Shown: piece after piece, positions 11,389-23,544 of the stretch
Layout: the number at the start of each line of letters is the position of its first letter
Numbering within the stretch: the stretch's first letter is position 1
Assembly: GCA_015680685.1 (NCBI GenBank)
Contig: MNCI01004759.1
Span: 59,713 to 123,712 of the forward strand
Origin: Gnetum montanum
Taxonomy: Eukaryota > Streptophyta > Gnetopsida > Gnetales > Gnetaceae
DNA: 64,000 nucleotides
Direction: 5' to 3'
The notes under the pieces: generated by a model
Databases searched by the model: none
Seen by the model: only the letters and a program-made list of their open reading frames with translations
Told to the model about the DNA's origin: nothing
Program-made: the position numbers and the translations under genes

Positions 11389-13052
11389 AACCATCATACT
11401 ACATTCATTGCACAAGCTAAAGCATTGTGGGTGCACAACTAAACTACACCACTATAGAGAAAGAATTAATGGTGTTGGTGTTTGCTCTAGAAAAGATCAA
11501 GCTTTATATACTTGGATACAAGGTGTTTGTGCACACAAACAACATTTCCATCAACTTCCTAATGAACAAGCCAATAGTGAGCCCCCATGTCATATGATGG
11601 TTGGTGATCTTGCAGGAATTCAATCTTACAATGGTAAATTAAAAGGGCACTCAGAATGTGGTTGTTGATTACTTGTTTCTATTGGGATGGAATGAAAAGG
11701 AGGATAAAAGCCCATTATGTAATATATTTATTAATGAACTTTTCTTTGCTGGGGCTATAACTAAATAGATGCCCAATGAGCCAAAATGGTATGATAATAT
11801 TCTCATCTATCTTTTCACTCAGGATATGCCACAAGGATTGGAACATTATAAAAAATAGTAGTTTTTTTATCAAGTAAAGCACTTCATGAAAATAAACAAG
11901 CACCTCTATAAGGTGTGCACCAATGGCCTCGTTCATTGGTGTATCCTTGATGTTGATCAACTACATGTTTTTCAAGATGCTCATGAAGGTCCTTATGGAG
12001 AACACTATACTAGGAGATTCATGGCCATTAAAATCCTGATTGTAGGGTACTATTAGCCAACACTCTTTAGGGATGCTTACCATTATATCTACTCTTGTGA
12101 ATGATGCCAATGAGATGGTGGAATGACTACTTGAATAGAGAAACCTCAACAATGGATTCAACCACTAGAATCATTTAACATATAGGGCATTGATTTCATG
12201 GCTCCCATCATGCCCATGTCAAATGAAAAAGCATACTTCATAGTCAAAATTGACTATTGTATGAAATGAGTAGAAGTAGTAGCCATCGTCGACTATACAT
12301 CCTCTACTACTACTCAGTTTGTATAAAAAAATGTTGTAAATAGGTTTGATGTTCCATGTGCATTATTTTTTGATAATGAAACTTATTTTATATGCACTAC
12401 ATTTTAGAAGCTCATGCAACATTTTGGAGTTGAACATAAACTCACAACACCTTACCATACCCAAGCTAATGGTCAAGTAGAGGTTACCAATAGGAAAATC
12501 ACAAGGATACTAACAAGAACTATTAGCAAGTATCAAAAGGACTAGAGCATAAAACTGAATGATGCCCTTTGGGCCTACTACTCAACTTGGAAATTTCTTA
12601 TAGGCTACTCTCCCTATGAGCTTGTGTACAACAACCTACCAACACTTTCTATTCAATCTAAACTTTCCCTATGACCTTAACTTAAGTCTAGCCCAAAAAG
12701 AATGATTGATAAATCTTAACCTACTAGATGAAAATCAATTAGTAGTCTTATCATCTAATGAGTTGCACAAGGCTTATAACAAAAAGTGTTATGACCTAAA
12801 AATTAGAAAATTCAAATTTCAATGAAGAGACAAGGTTCTTTACTGAAACCCCACACATGTACCTCAATGAACTAAGTTTATGAGACTTTTCCTTCTAGGG
12901 CCATGATGATCTATAAACTTGAGAGTCGAAACAAGAAATATCTAGTCAACATCCAACAAATTAAACCTTTCCATGAGCATACACTAGCTAACACAATAAG
13001 CACCTCATCTAATGGAAAATCATGCTCATTATTTTAGATCTCCTCCTCTTAA
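11389..13052 (+). pseudogene. pol: Pol fragment: RNase H C-terminal part and integrase
   Basis: Reads from mid RNase H (Tyr-Thr-Thr-Ile-Glu-Lys-Glu-Leu block, then an HTN/FLMNKP segment) into integrase. The zinc-binding His-His-Cys-Cys region is near 11985-12110. The catalytic triad is still visible: Asp at 12192-12194, Asp at 12372-12374 and Glu at 12480-12482, with the second Asp and Glu separated by 35 residues as in retroviral-type integrases. The GQVE motif and the C-terminal region follow. There are many stops (mostly TAG and TGA) and frameshifts. The upstream RT is absent because of the breakpoint at 11389. Confidence 0.85.
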
Positions 13053-13069
13053 CTTAGTTGTGGGGGAGA
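13053..13069 (+). other. PPT1 (right arm, plus strand)
   Basis: CTTAGTTGTGGGGGAGA directly after the end of pol. It is the mirror of 11281-11296. Confidence 0.75.
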
Positions 13070-15053
13070 TGGCCACTCATGCTAATTTTTTTTACAAATT
13101 TTTATTTTACACATTCTTAATTTTACATATTTTTGGTTTTATGTTATTAATCTTTTCTAATTTTTGTTTTACACCATCATTAGTACATTTTCTTTTACTT
13201 GATTTTCGTGTAATTTTCCAACTTTTTCTTAATAAGTGCTAAGTACAATGGTGATGTGTTACTTGAGGGTGGTATGTACTATTTTTGGTATTTAATTTTT
13301 GGTGTCTGGTTTCTAGCTTTGTATTTTGTTATAGATAATTAAGACATGGTTTCTTTTCATGCAATAGGCAGTGAGTCCATAGCATCCACCCATCCACAAA
13401 CTCTCTAGTTTTTCTTATTTTGGAAATGTGCAGATACTTTTTTATTAATAAAAATTTAATAAATTTATAGCTTTGGTAGTTTATGGTATTGGAAAGGATT
13501 CAAAGGTTTGAACAGGGTGTGGCTACAAGGGGATTTGATATTCTTTATGCTTTTTTATTTGCTTGAGTGCATGTGTGTTTTCATGAATTTCTTACCATTC
13601 CATTCCAATCAATAAAGGAAGTAGAATAATTTCTTCCATGGTGTGGTTCTCATTAGAAAGAAAAATGATGAGAATTCAAAGCACATCCTTTGGAAAAAAT
13701 AAATGCATATGTCCTTACATGGTGTGGTTCTCATCAAGAAAAAAAAAGACGAGGATTCAAAGCACATCCCTTGGAAAAAATAAATGAATGTGTCTTTGCA
13801 TGGTGTGGCTTACATTTCAAAAAAAACATTGAGAATTCAAAAGATACCCCTTAGATAGAATAAATAGGCTACAAGTATTGGTTATGGGATTAGTCTCCTC
13901 TAACTGAAGCCCTTCCTCACTTCTTACTTCTTCTCTAATATGGAATGGTGGTTGTTCTGTGGGAGCACTCTTGTGTCTCAATAGATGGATTAGTCTTACA
14001 ATGTTAATTTGAAGTCACTGAATGTGGTTGGTTTTGGTCTAGACTAAGGATGTATTTTATTAAGTCATTCAATCACAAAATCCACAAGGGACTTCATGTG
14101 ACTATAATTAGGAACTTCATTCCACTCTTTCTCTCATCCATCTATGTTTTCCATGTCTCACCTCATTGCCAGTTTCATGTTTTGGTTTGATGTCCTAGTT
14201 TGATGTGTCAGGATTCTTAGTTTCTTCTTGATTTTTTCACTTAATGTTTGTAACCATTAATCATACATGGAGCCTACAAACTCTTTGGTTTTAAATTATG
14301 CAAGGGCATAAAATGCTTGTGCGTACTTTAGGAACAACCCACTTTCATATTTTTGGTTGGGTTAGTTAAGGTTTTTATCCTTAGACATTTTTACAATCAA
14401 ATTCTTTTTGTTTATCCTAACAATGACATCCAATTATACACATCTTCAAAAAATTTTTTAGTGAATTCTTCTTTTCATTGTTGTGAATTCTCATACACTG
14501 TTCAAATATTTCCTTCTGTTAAATGTTTTTTTCATTTAATGAACCAATTGTCTATTTTACCCTATTTTTAAGCCTTCTTGCTAACTAAAAAAACTAATCT
14601 AACACAATCACAATTTAGCCAAGTGTAACCATTGATGAGACAAGGCATTTCATCACTCTGTGTTACACAATGCAGACTAATTCATGATTTTTTTGTGATT
14701 GTAGTGGAAAGAATGGGCTAGAAGTAAGACTATCTTCACCAAGGATGATTCAGTAGGATCACATAATGAGGGTCATTCGTGATCAAAGGATCTCTTCTCT
14801 CTCTCTCATTCTTCTACTATCAAGAGACATTGGATGTCAGTGATATCCAGGATGTTCACTTCTTTGATCATGAACATCCCATTTTGTAAAAATTCTAATT
14901 TTGTATACTTGGGCATTAAGAGTTTGTCTATTTCATCTAAATCAGTTTGTGTGAGAATCAATAATCCCATACCTACACAATATGTTATGTTATAAATAAC
15001 TTGTTTTTCCTCCTCTACACTCAAGGACGAGTTTTCATTCAGTCATAAAGGTA
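13070..15053 (+). mobile_element. 3' noncoding region, right arm, with PPT2
   Basis: About 2 kb between PPT1 and the 3' LTR, inverted relative to 9459-11280 plus 2527-2709. Contains an 81-bp tandem subrepeat (next entry) and the conserved hairpin block (14297-14349). It ends in a decayed second polypurine tract at about 15036-15053, just before TGATGAAC. Short ORFs inside have no recognisable domain. Confidence 0.75.
13637..13870 (+). repeat. 81-bp tandem subrepeat, three copies
   Basis: Copies begin with CATGGTGTGG at 13637, 13718 and 13799. Each continues with 'gaattcaaa' and a 'ttggaaaaaataaat' block. The related region at 10490-10635 has two copies and 24110-24220 has one. Confidence 0.85.
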
Positions 15054-15910
15054 TGATGAACATGCATTTGCTATCTGCTCCAACGTCAGAGCCATAATGT
15101 CATATATGCGATGTCGAGGCCTTGGTCCAATGTCACATATCTGACGTTGGGGTATATTCTCCAAGTTTATAAATATCGCACCTGGTCTCTAGTTTACACA
15201 ATAGTTTTTAGATTAGTTTTTAAGCAAAGTAGCAAATCTCTTACCATTTCTTTTCCTCAAAGTTAGAATATTTTCTAAGCACCCATAGAAGGAGTCTTTG
15301 TGTATATGGTTCTTTTTTTGAGCACTGATGTACTTGAGCACAATAGCATGACAACAATAAAACAAGCTCTTTTGACAATGATTGTAGCACTAAGAATAGA
15401 TTAATATTTTCTTTAATGGATTTTACTTTCTTACTCTTTACTTTAAATCATTTGAATTAAGAAATTTATTTCCAATAGTTAATGAACATGAGCACAACCA
15501 CTTTGAGCATTCATATAATACTTGGTAATGTAGCAACACTTAATGTTTGGTAGCCCAATAGTGCTATTTGTGCTCAGGATATGTCTAGGAAAGTGGGACG
15601 ATTACTTGTGTTAGGTTAGCTAGGCAATAGATGAATTAGATCTTCAATTACTTTACCTTTCATTCTTGTTTTAGGTGATCAAACTCATAAAATATAAAAT
15701 AAGAAAAATTATATACCTCAATTACACTTAAACCATACCCTTGAACTTCACAAGTGTAGTTGGGAAGACAATGAACATTCTCAATGCCCATTTCACTTCT
15801 TAGAAGAGGTAGTGCATTAGATAACTATAGGTCCACAAAATTTGACCAAATCATAGATAATGCCTTAGTGATTCATATGGTTGGGCATAGGGGTAACTCA
15901 TCACTCATCA
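15054..15910 (+). mobile_element. 3' LTR (plus strand) of outer inverted structure
   Basis: 857 bp, TGATGAACATG to CACTCATCA. TATA box TTTATAAAT at 15166-15174. In place of GATATC palindromes, the same position holds a perfect 10-bp inverted repeat, CCAACGTCAG (15080-15089) with CTGACGTTGG (15141-15150). Orientation is opposite to the LTR at 1666-2526. Confidence 0.8.
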
Positions 15911-18900
15911 CTTGGAATAAAGCTTATAGCCTCTATGGTTTGAATAAATAAAGAAAAAACAATTGTAACAAATTAATTTCTAATCTTGATAAAATATTTA
16001 AAGTTAACAATAATTTACATTAGGCTTTTCTACATATTTTTGAAAGGATGGTAGATATGTTTTTCTTTTTAATTTAAAATTTTTTTACAAGATTATTATA
16101 AAGAATCATTTTATTCACAAAAGATTCAATGAGGCATAGAAAATATAATTATCATCATACTTTTGGATGAGGAAAATGGAATATATTTAGAAAGATCCTA
16201 CATTTCCTAACATTTGTATTTTTTTGTATTATGTTATTCAGCAAGGTATTCCCATTAATAGTAATCTTAAATATAAGAGAAATGTTTCTCATTAATATCC
16301 TCTTTATAAAAGTGAAGAATCATTTACTCATGTTTTATTGACTATCATGTTGCTTCGCATGTTGAGAAATAGACATCTAGAATTTGAAATAAATTTCAAC
16401 TGAGGATGGTGATTAACATATTTTATCTACCTCATTTCTTTACATTTGGAATTATCTTCAACCACTTGTTCTATACTCTAGTTGGAAGCTTTGTTGTATA
16501 GCTATGTTCAAATAGCAAGAACATAACTATAACCTATCTTCAGGAGTCAAATATCACATTCTCAAAGATATCACTTTTCAACTACAACTTCAAGTTAAAA
16601 AACTTGAAGTAAAAGCTGAATAATTAATTTTCTTTCTATAGTATTAATATTTTTTTTTTTGTTTTGAAAGGCCAAGGATGTGAATTTTTTAACTTTTGTT
16701 TCTATTTATTCTTTATTTTTAATTAATGTATTCTTTTATCTTTAGAGAGTGTTTTTTCTTTCTCTTTATAAGAATTCATTTTATAAGAAGTGAAAACCTA
16801 TGAAGTAGCTTCTAAGTAAGTGCAAGGTCTGATCTTTTTCCTACCCAAGAGAGAAGTTTTTTTAGGATTACTTGTAGGGATGAAAACTTGAAAAGGCATC
16901 ACATAGCTATTTTTAGGGGACCTTACTAGGTGTCTTACCTTAAGAAAAATAGCCATAAGCTAATGAGATGCAAGCCTAGCAGTAAGATTCTTGATTTGGA
17001 AACATTAAGCTATATGTTTGATTTTGATGGGTAATATTTAATTATAAAGTTCTAATTTGACTATATGTGTTAGAGGTAAATATTATTAAAAAAATAGGTT
17101 TTGAATTCCAACATGTTAAGCTACGAGAATTTCTTATAAAACCTTATATGCACTTATGTGTATTTTTTAAAAAATAAATATAATTTCACAAGATAACTAA
17201 TATCTAATTATAAAATTTAATGACCTCACATAATATTCTATCCCCCATATATTATGGGGTGGTGTAGATGTTATAACCTTGAAATAATTGTAATATATGT
17301 AAACCCAAAGATACATAATGTAATTAGAACTTTATAGGAGGGGTGTTGAATTGAAAAAACTAAATATACTAAAAAAATTAGATTCAGAGTATAAACATAG
17401 AGAAGAAAAAGAGAAACTCTAAAACAACAAAAAGAAAAATCCCAATGGTTTTAGGGATGCCTTTTTAGGTTTCCATTCTTACAATTAATCTTGAAAAATC
17501 TCCGTGTGGGGTATGAAAAGAATAAGACCTTGCCCTCATTTAGAAGCATCCAAATGGATTTTCACATCCTACTAAAGACTTCATATTAATAGAAAAAACT
17601 AGAAAGAGAAACATTTAGGAATTTAGCTAAATGATCAGCTACTAAATACTACCATCTTAAGCTGACAAAGGAAGAAAATTAGCTAGAAAATCTTTGTAAA
17701 AAACCACATTACATTAAAACTTCCAAAGGGAATAAAAAATAAGAGAATGAAAGAAATACCAACTATGAAGTAGAAATCCTTAAAGTTGAAGAGCATAACC
17801 AAATAAAAATTTATCTAATCTTGGTTAAAAACCATATAAATTCCTGCTACAACAAGTCCAAGAGCTATAAGTAAGGGGACGAGTAAAAACAATAATGGAT
17901 AAATGTATCTTCCATGTTAAATATATGATAGCATTCTAATGACTAGGAGCTTTTAAATTAAGACTCTTACCACTAGGAAAACACCTCATTATTACATAAT
18001 GCATTCACTTGAACATGATGTCTATTCTCAAATAGCCCAACAAGGTTAGTACACATTGATAATCGATGCATTTTGTAAGGTATATAATGAGGAGGAGACA
18101 CTAAACCTAATCAATAATAGCCCTAGAAGAAATTACCTTCTTTGAGTTTCTATTAAAATGCTAATGTTGTAGAGCCAATGTGTGGATACCTAAGTAGAAC
18201 CATAAAATCATTTTAAATAGAGTTAACCATTTTCAAAAAAAATACTTTCATCTCAATGTGCATGGAAAAGAAAAATGAGCTAACATGAGAGAAGCCAAGA
18301 TTAGAGCCAGATTGTCATTTTAGAGTCGAAAATAATAAGAGCATAGCTAGTTGAAAGAAAAAAGCATCCTAAAATAAAGCTCAAGCCATATACTAAGCTT
18401 AAAACAGCTAACAATTTTATTGTAATTTACTAATAAATTTTGTTCCTTATGCAAGATTCCATTGCACTATTTATTATGATAAGAATGATATGAAATTGTA
18501 ATGTAGGAGTGAGCACCTTACATAATAGTTATTTATGTCATAGTTTCCAAAAATAGAATGTTTTGATCATATTTTTTTCTTCATTTCTCAAAGAGAAACA
18601 CTTTTCTAAACAACATTATTGTTTTATCTTTATTTAAAGTTTCTTTAGGCAAGATGAAAATGTTTTTATGGTTATTACATGAAAAATATCTTGAAATAAA
18701 ATTTGATTATTCAGTAGATTAGTGTTACCATAAATCATATGTTCTTGGCTATGTATGAGTTACATTATGCTCTCAACATGGAAATATTTAGCTTAGTATA
18801 AATTATGACTTGAACTTCTAATCTTGTTTCTTTCTACAACCTTTTACTTAAGCATTCTTCATCCCTTTTGGTTGCAATCATGTTCCTTTGATTCGTGTTT

Positions 18901-19996
18901 CTAAACACTATGGTTCATGTTGATAAACTAAATTAGATATGATTTATATTTAAGGTGGTTGAGAATGTATGACCTTAATTAAATATCCTAAGTTAATCTT
19001 ACCTGTAAACCAAATTTTACCTTAATGTCAATTGACAAGAATATAGAAAGATCACTATTGAAAATAACATATCCTATGTGCATTACAGAAAATACCATAT
19101 AAAGATACAAATAAAAATTCCTATTTTATAAAATAGGTTAGATGTTATTTAGTTCATCAAGACACTATACATTGAATCTAAAGATATCCATAGTTAGGGT
19201 ACAAAAAATAGCTCACAAAAATTAGTTCTAGAACCTCTTTCTTGAACTTATTGTTATTTCTCTTTAGAATCCCTTTGTATCTAAATTTATTTTCCTTCTC
19301 AACAATCCTTTATAGCTCCAAAACATCTTGAAAAGGCAAAAAATGAAACATGGATTCCCTAGAAGGCCAATTTTAATGGAAAATTTATCTATTTGTCTAT
19401 CCTTAATGGTTGTATATTTTTAAATTTTTATGCAAATAGGTTAACCAAAAGATTTAAAGGTGAGTTGGTTGAAACAATAACTAAAAATATCACTAAGAAA
19501 TGAGAACAACTCATGAGTGAGAGCAATCCATTTAAGAGTTAAGCTAAATAATAAATGAAATATCAAGTTCAACATTAGAGGTTTACAATTGTTAATCCTA
19601 GCTATTGAACCTTAGTACAAGATTTCTAAATTTATCAAATAAGAATCATAATTTCTACTTCAAGAATGAAGGAAAAAACATAACAAATTACATCAATTAG
19701 AGTGGCTCTTCTTTTAGCAAAACATATCCAACATTCTATCAGATAATTGAAATGTAAATAATTTTCAACTATGCTCTACATGAATCTAGACTAATAGAGC
19801 ATGTAAATAATTGAATATAAAGAACATAGAATTTAGTGTCTTTTGGATTCATTAGCATTCAACACTTAAGGTTCTTGTTTACTTTAACTTCATGGAAGAT
19901 TTGAGAGTTGTGAGGATGTGAAATTCGGTTCAAAGGATGAGAGGTTCAAAAATTAGGATGTGCTATGAATAGAAGAGCTTAGTTTATGTGAGAGGG
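15911..19996. other. 4-kb AT-rich intergenic stretch, nothing recognised
   Basis: No ORF above the noise, no LTR ends and no tRNA were seen. A segment near 17020-17100 ('gtaatatttaattataaag') resembles 58925-58985, so an old dispersed repeat is likely. A weak copia-like resemblance on the minus strand near 19300-19500 was not good enough to call. Confidence 0.5.
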
Positions 19997-20921
19997 TGAT
20001 GGGTCATGACTAGCTACATTGGCAAGGCCTTGTTGATGTAGCCTTGTAGACTAGGCCTCATCGATGACACCCTGTCATTGCATCGTTTTATGCATTGACA
20101 AGGCCCTATCAATGCAACATCCACTTTTTGGCTACAAGTACATGTCAACCGATGGTATTTATGGTAATTATATTTTAGTAGTAGTAGAGCTCTTGTAGTT
20201 TTTTTATTCAAAAGTTAGAATATTTCTCCCAAGTGCCTATAGCAAGAGTCATTGAGTGTGTGGATCTTTATTCAAGCGTTATTGTACTTGAGTAGGATAG
20301 TATGTGTAGCATTAAAGATGATCTTTCTAATCAACCTTATAGCATTTTGGATAGATTAAATATTTTATTTATGCATTTAATTTTTTCAATCAATTATTCA
20401 ATATTTTTTAGTAATTAAGCTAATGAAGATAATTAAGCAAGATCAGTTACATATATTAAATTCATAAGTAGAATCGCTTTGAGCATAACATGTATTTGAT
20501 TGGTAATCCCAACAATGTTATTGCTTGATACACCTAGTAGTGTAGCAGTTGGTAACCTAATAATAGATACATGAGTTTAGGATGTGTATAGAAAGTGGGA
20601 CCAAATACTTATGTTAGGACTAGCTAGAGACTAGTAGGTTAGTTACATTAAATTAGTCATTAAGTTACCTTGTCTTTCTCTCTAGTTAAGCACTAGGACT
20701 ATAAAACATAAAACTATAAAAATCATATGCCTTAATTACACTTAACCATGCCATGTGCTTCACAAGTGTAATTGGAAAGACAACGAACAACCTTAGGGCA
20801 AGGTTTACTACCTAGAAGACTAGTGTACCAAAAGCTAGAAAGTCCATAGAATTTGATTAGATCACACATGAATGTTTTGTGATTTGTATGGTTGGGCATA
20901 GGTGTACCTCACCACTCATCA
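19997..20921 (+). mobile_element. 5' LTR (plus strand), Athila-like
   Basis: 925 bp, TGATGGGTCATGAC to CACTCATCA. It shares the LTR body with 15054-15910 (for example the region near 20480-20600). Near its start is an inverted repeat GGCCTTGT (20026-20033) with ACAAGGCC (20098-20105). It is followed by a primer site and gag. Confidence 0.8.
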
Positions 20922-20940
20922 TTGTTACCATTTCTAGGAA
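20922..20940 (+). other. Decayed tRNA-Asp primer-binding site
   Basis: TTGTTACCATTTCTAGGAA lies exactly after the LTR end and keeps about two thirds of the Asp-type primer site. Most differences are transitions. Confidence 0.6.
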
Positions 20941-23540
20941 CTTTTTTTGTTGAAATGTGTGCTATCTAGGACTAGTGAATACTATTCATATTTTTGGATG
21001 AACTAAAGGTCAATAGCACTCTCATATGACATATAACTACTAAGCATACTAACAATTTCTTTAATATCGAAAAATATCTTCTCTTCTAATAGGTACAAAG
21101 ATGTCAAATCAGTAGTCTCATAGGAATTCAAAGTGGTATATGCTCATTCATATGAGTATATACTGGACTTCATCTTCATCCCACATAAGGATGACTAGCT
21201 ACGATGGCATGATATGGAGGGTAACATCATCTTTCCCCTTGATTGATCTAAGCCCAGGATCCTCCTTCAAATCCTTAAAATGTTAGACATCTCATATCTG
21301 CACAAGGAATATGTTGTAAATGATCATGATACTTAGGATTACTATCTGACTGAAACACAACATAGGAGGGATTGACACCAGGAGAAGTACCATGAGTTTA
21401 CAAAGGGGAAGAAATTTAGTAACCTATTGTTCTTACTGAATCAAGATGACAATGAGGATCCTTCCTTTGAGGATTCTTAACTTGAAAACTCTCCATCCCC
21501 TATTATTGCTAATGAGGGTGTGACCCTAAACCTTTGATCTATTATTCATAAACTAGGTTTAGGAAAGCATGATAGTCAAGGTAGGGACTCGAGTAAGAAA
21601 CACAATGGAATGGGATCTAATGATGGGGATCATAATGATCGAAAAATGATGGTAGTAGTAGTCCATCTTCTCCTTCATTCTCTTTATCTGATTCTAAACA
21701 TTCCTCTTCATCTACTTGTTCTCATGGAAGCCATCATCAAAATAATAATGATGAAGGTAATCAATGAGACACCAATGACCATGAAGGCCATCAAGACCGA
21801 AGGATTGGCCAAAACCATCATGTGCATCATTGATCTAATGATCATGATGAACCTCTATTAGTGACTTAAAGCATACTCAACATTGTAGAGGTAGTAAAGA
21901 TCCCAACCAAGAATATAAAGGATTGTAGGATCAAGTGCTAAAACATGAATAATATCCCAAGATTTAATTGTTGATACAACTTTGATCCACAAACACATCT
22001 ACAACCTTTCCATGATGCTTGTGCCTTACAGAACATAGAAAATAAGTGGTAGAAACTTAATATTTTTCCCAAAACACTCATCAAATAAGCTAAAAGTTGG
22101 TATTAGTCCTTAAAGCTAGAATCTATCCATAGATGGAGTACCATGTTGGAGCTATTCAACAACAAATATCAAATGTACTCCAGCGTGTCTAATTTGAGGA
22201 GGCAAATCCAAGGATGGAAACAATGAACACATGAACCCTTGGATGTTGCTATGTGTAGATATTATTCACTCTTACACTAATGCCCTAGCCATGGTTATTC
22301 TCAAAGGGAACAACTTCATCACATCATAGATGGGCTAAAAGTAGAAACTAGAAGAACTATTGGGGTGTATGCCCAAGGGAGATTGTCTGAACTAAGAGCT
22401 CATCAAATCCAAAGGCTAATAGAGCAAGTAGCAAAAGAAGAAGATGAGTTATGAAAGAGGGAAAGTGTAGAAGAGTATAATAGGAATCCTTCCATCAAGA
22501 AATGGTAGATCTATTTTTGTGACAAGGAGAAGTTACCACTCCATGAAGTGGTGAATAGGAAAACCTTGCTGATTAAAAAATTTGTGTTTGATATTTTGAC
22601 AAAGGTTGATAAATTATGGAACTCTTTGGATGAAAAATTTTAAACTTCTATGAAGATTGTTGAAGAATCCAAAGAGCAAAATAGTGATTGTAACTATAAG
22701 ATGTGAAATCAAGCTAAACATGTCTACCAAAGAGGTAAGGGCAAAGCTCTTGTAGTGGAGGAAGTTGTGGAAACCAACTTTGATGATGAAACTGGTTGTG
22801 AGATTTATCAATATGAACACTCATAGAGATGTTGCCCTATGATTTCATAGTTACAAGTGTTTGGGATGTATGCATTGAATTCTTAACTAGTTCATAAGAA
22901 ATCACCTAGATGATTAACTTATCCTCAAGGTAATCTAAGGCAATTTAACTAGTAACAACAAGCTTACTACCCAAGAGGAGCTCCACCACAACCATATGAG
23001 CAATACCAATAGTGGAATCAACCATAATTATGGGGAATGAAATTACCAAAATTGTAGTACCCTTATAGGAAACTAGATCCATACAAGTATTATGTTTAGC
23101 TACCCATTTCTCCGAGAAGTTTTGCAAGACATGCTTCATTTCATCATCACTATTAACTGCTAGAGTACCACCGAACACATTCACCGTCTACTTGAGGAAA
23201 AAACCCATATCCATATCATCCTTCACATCCACCTACACATACACCTCTACCCTCAACCTACTTACCTCTTGCCCTATCCATGCAGGGTGAGGTTCCTCTA
23301 CAACCACAACAAGAAAATGCTACCAAGATGGTACATTCACAACTAGCTTTCCAACTGATTGATTTAGAAAATCGATCTAGGAAAAGACCATACTTTAGAT
23401 TCAACAGTCCTCTCTAACAATCACAAACTAGTATAGCTGATCACCCTACATCTTCAGTACCCTAATCCTCTATATCAAAGACCTTTTGAGTGCTCTTAAA
23501 TGAAACACCACCTTAGATCCACATTGTGATGCTAGCTCAT
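20941..23540 (+). pseudogene. gag: Degenerate gag of plus-strand Athila-like copy
   Basis: Matches the minus-strand gag at 28560-30070 block by block. The N-terminal block near 21120-21230 (a Lys-Trp-Tyr region, then His-Asp-Met-Glu-Gly) corresponds to 29930-29790. The conserved core at 22140-22440 keeps Cys-Arg-Tyr-Tyr-Ser-Leu-Leu, Cys-Pro-Ser-His and Ile-Ile-Asp-Gly-Leu followed by Tyr-Ala-Gln-Gly-Arg-Leu. It has many stops. The reading ends near 23540, where the sequence switches to the 3' noncoding region in the opposite orientation, so pol of this copy is missing. Confidence 0.75.
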
Positions 23541-23544
23541 GTTA

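Noticed and set aside
19190-19560. Copia polyprotein on the minus strand
   Set aside because: A few residues resemble the integrase-RT linker of copia elements, but no catalytic motif or LTR supports it.
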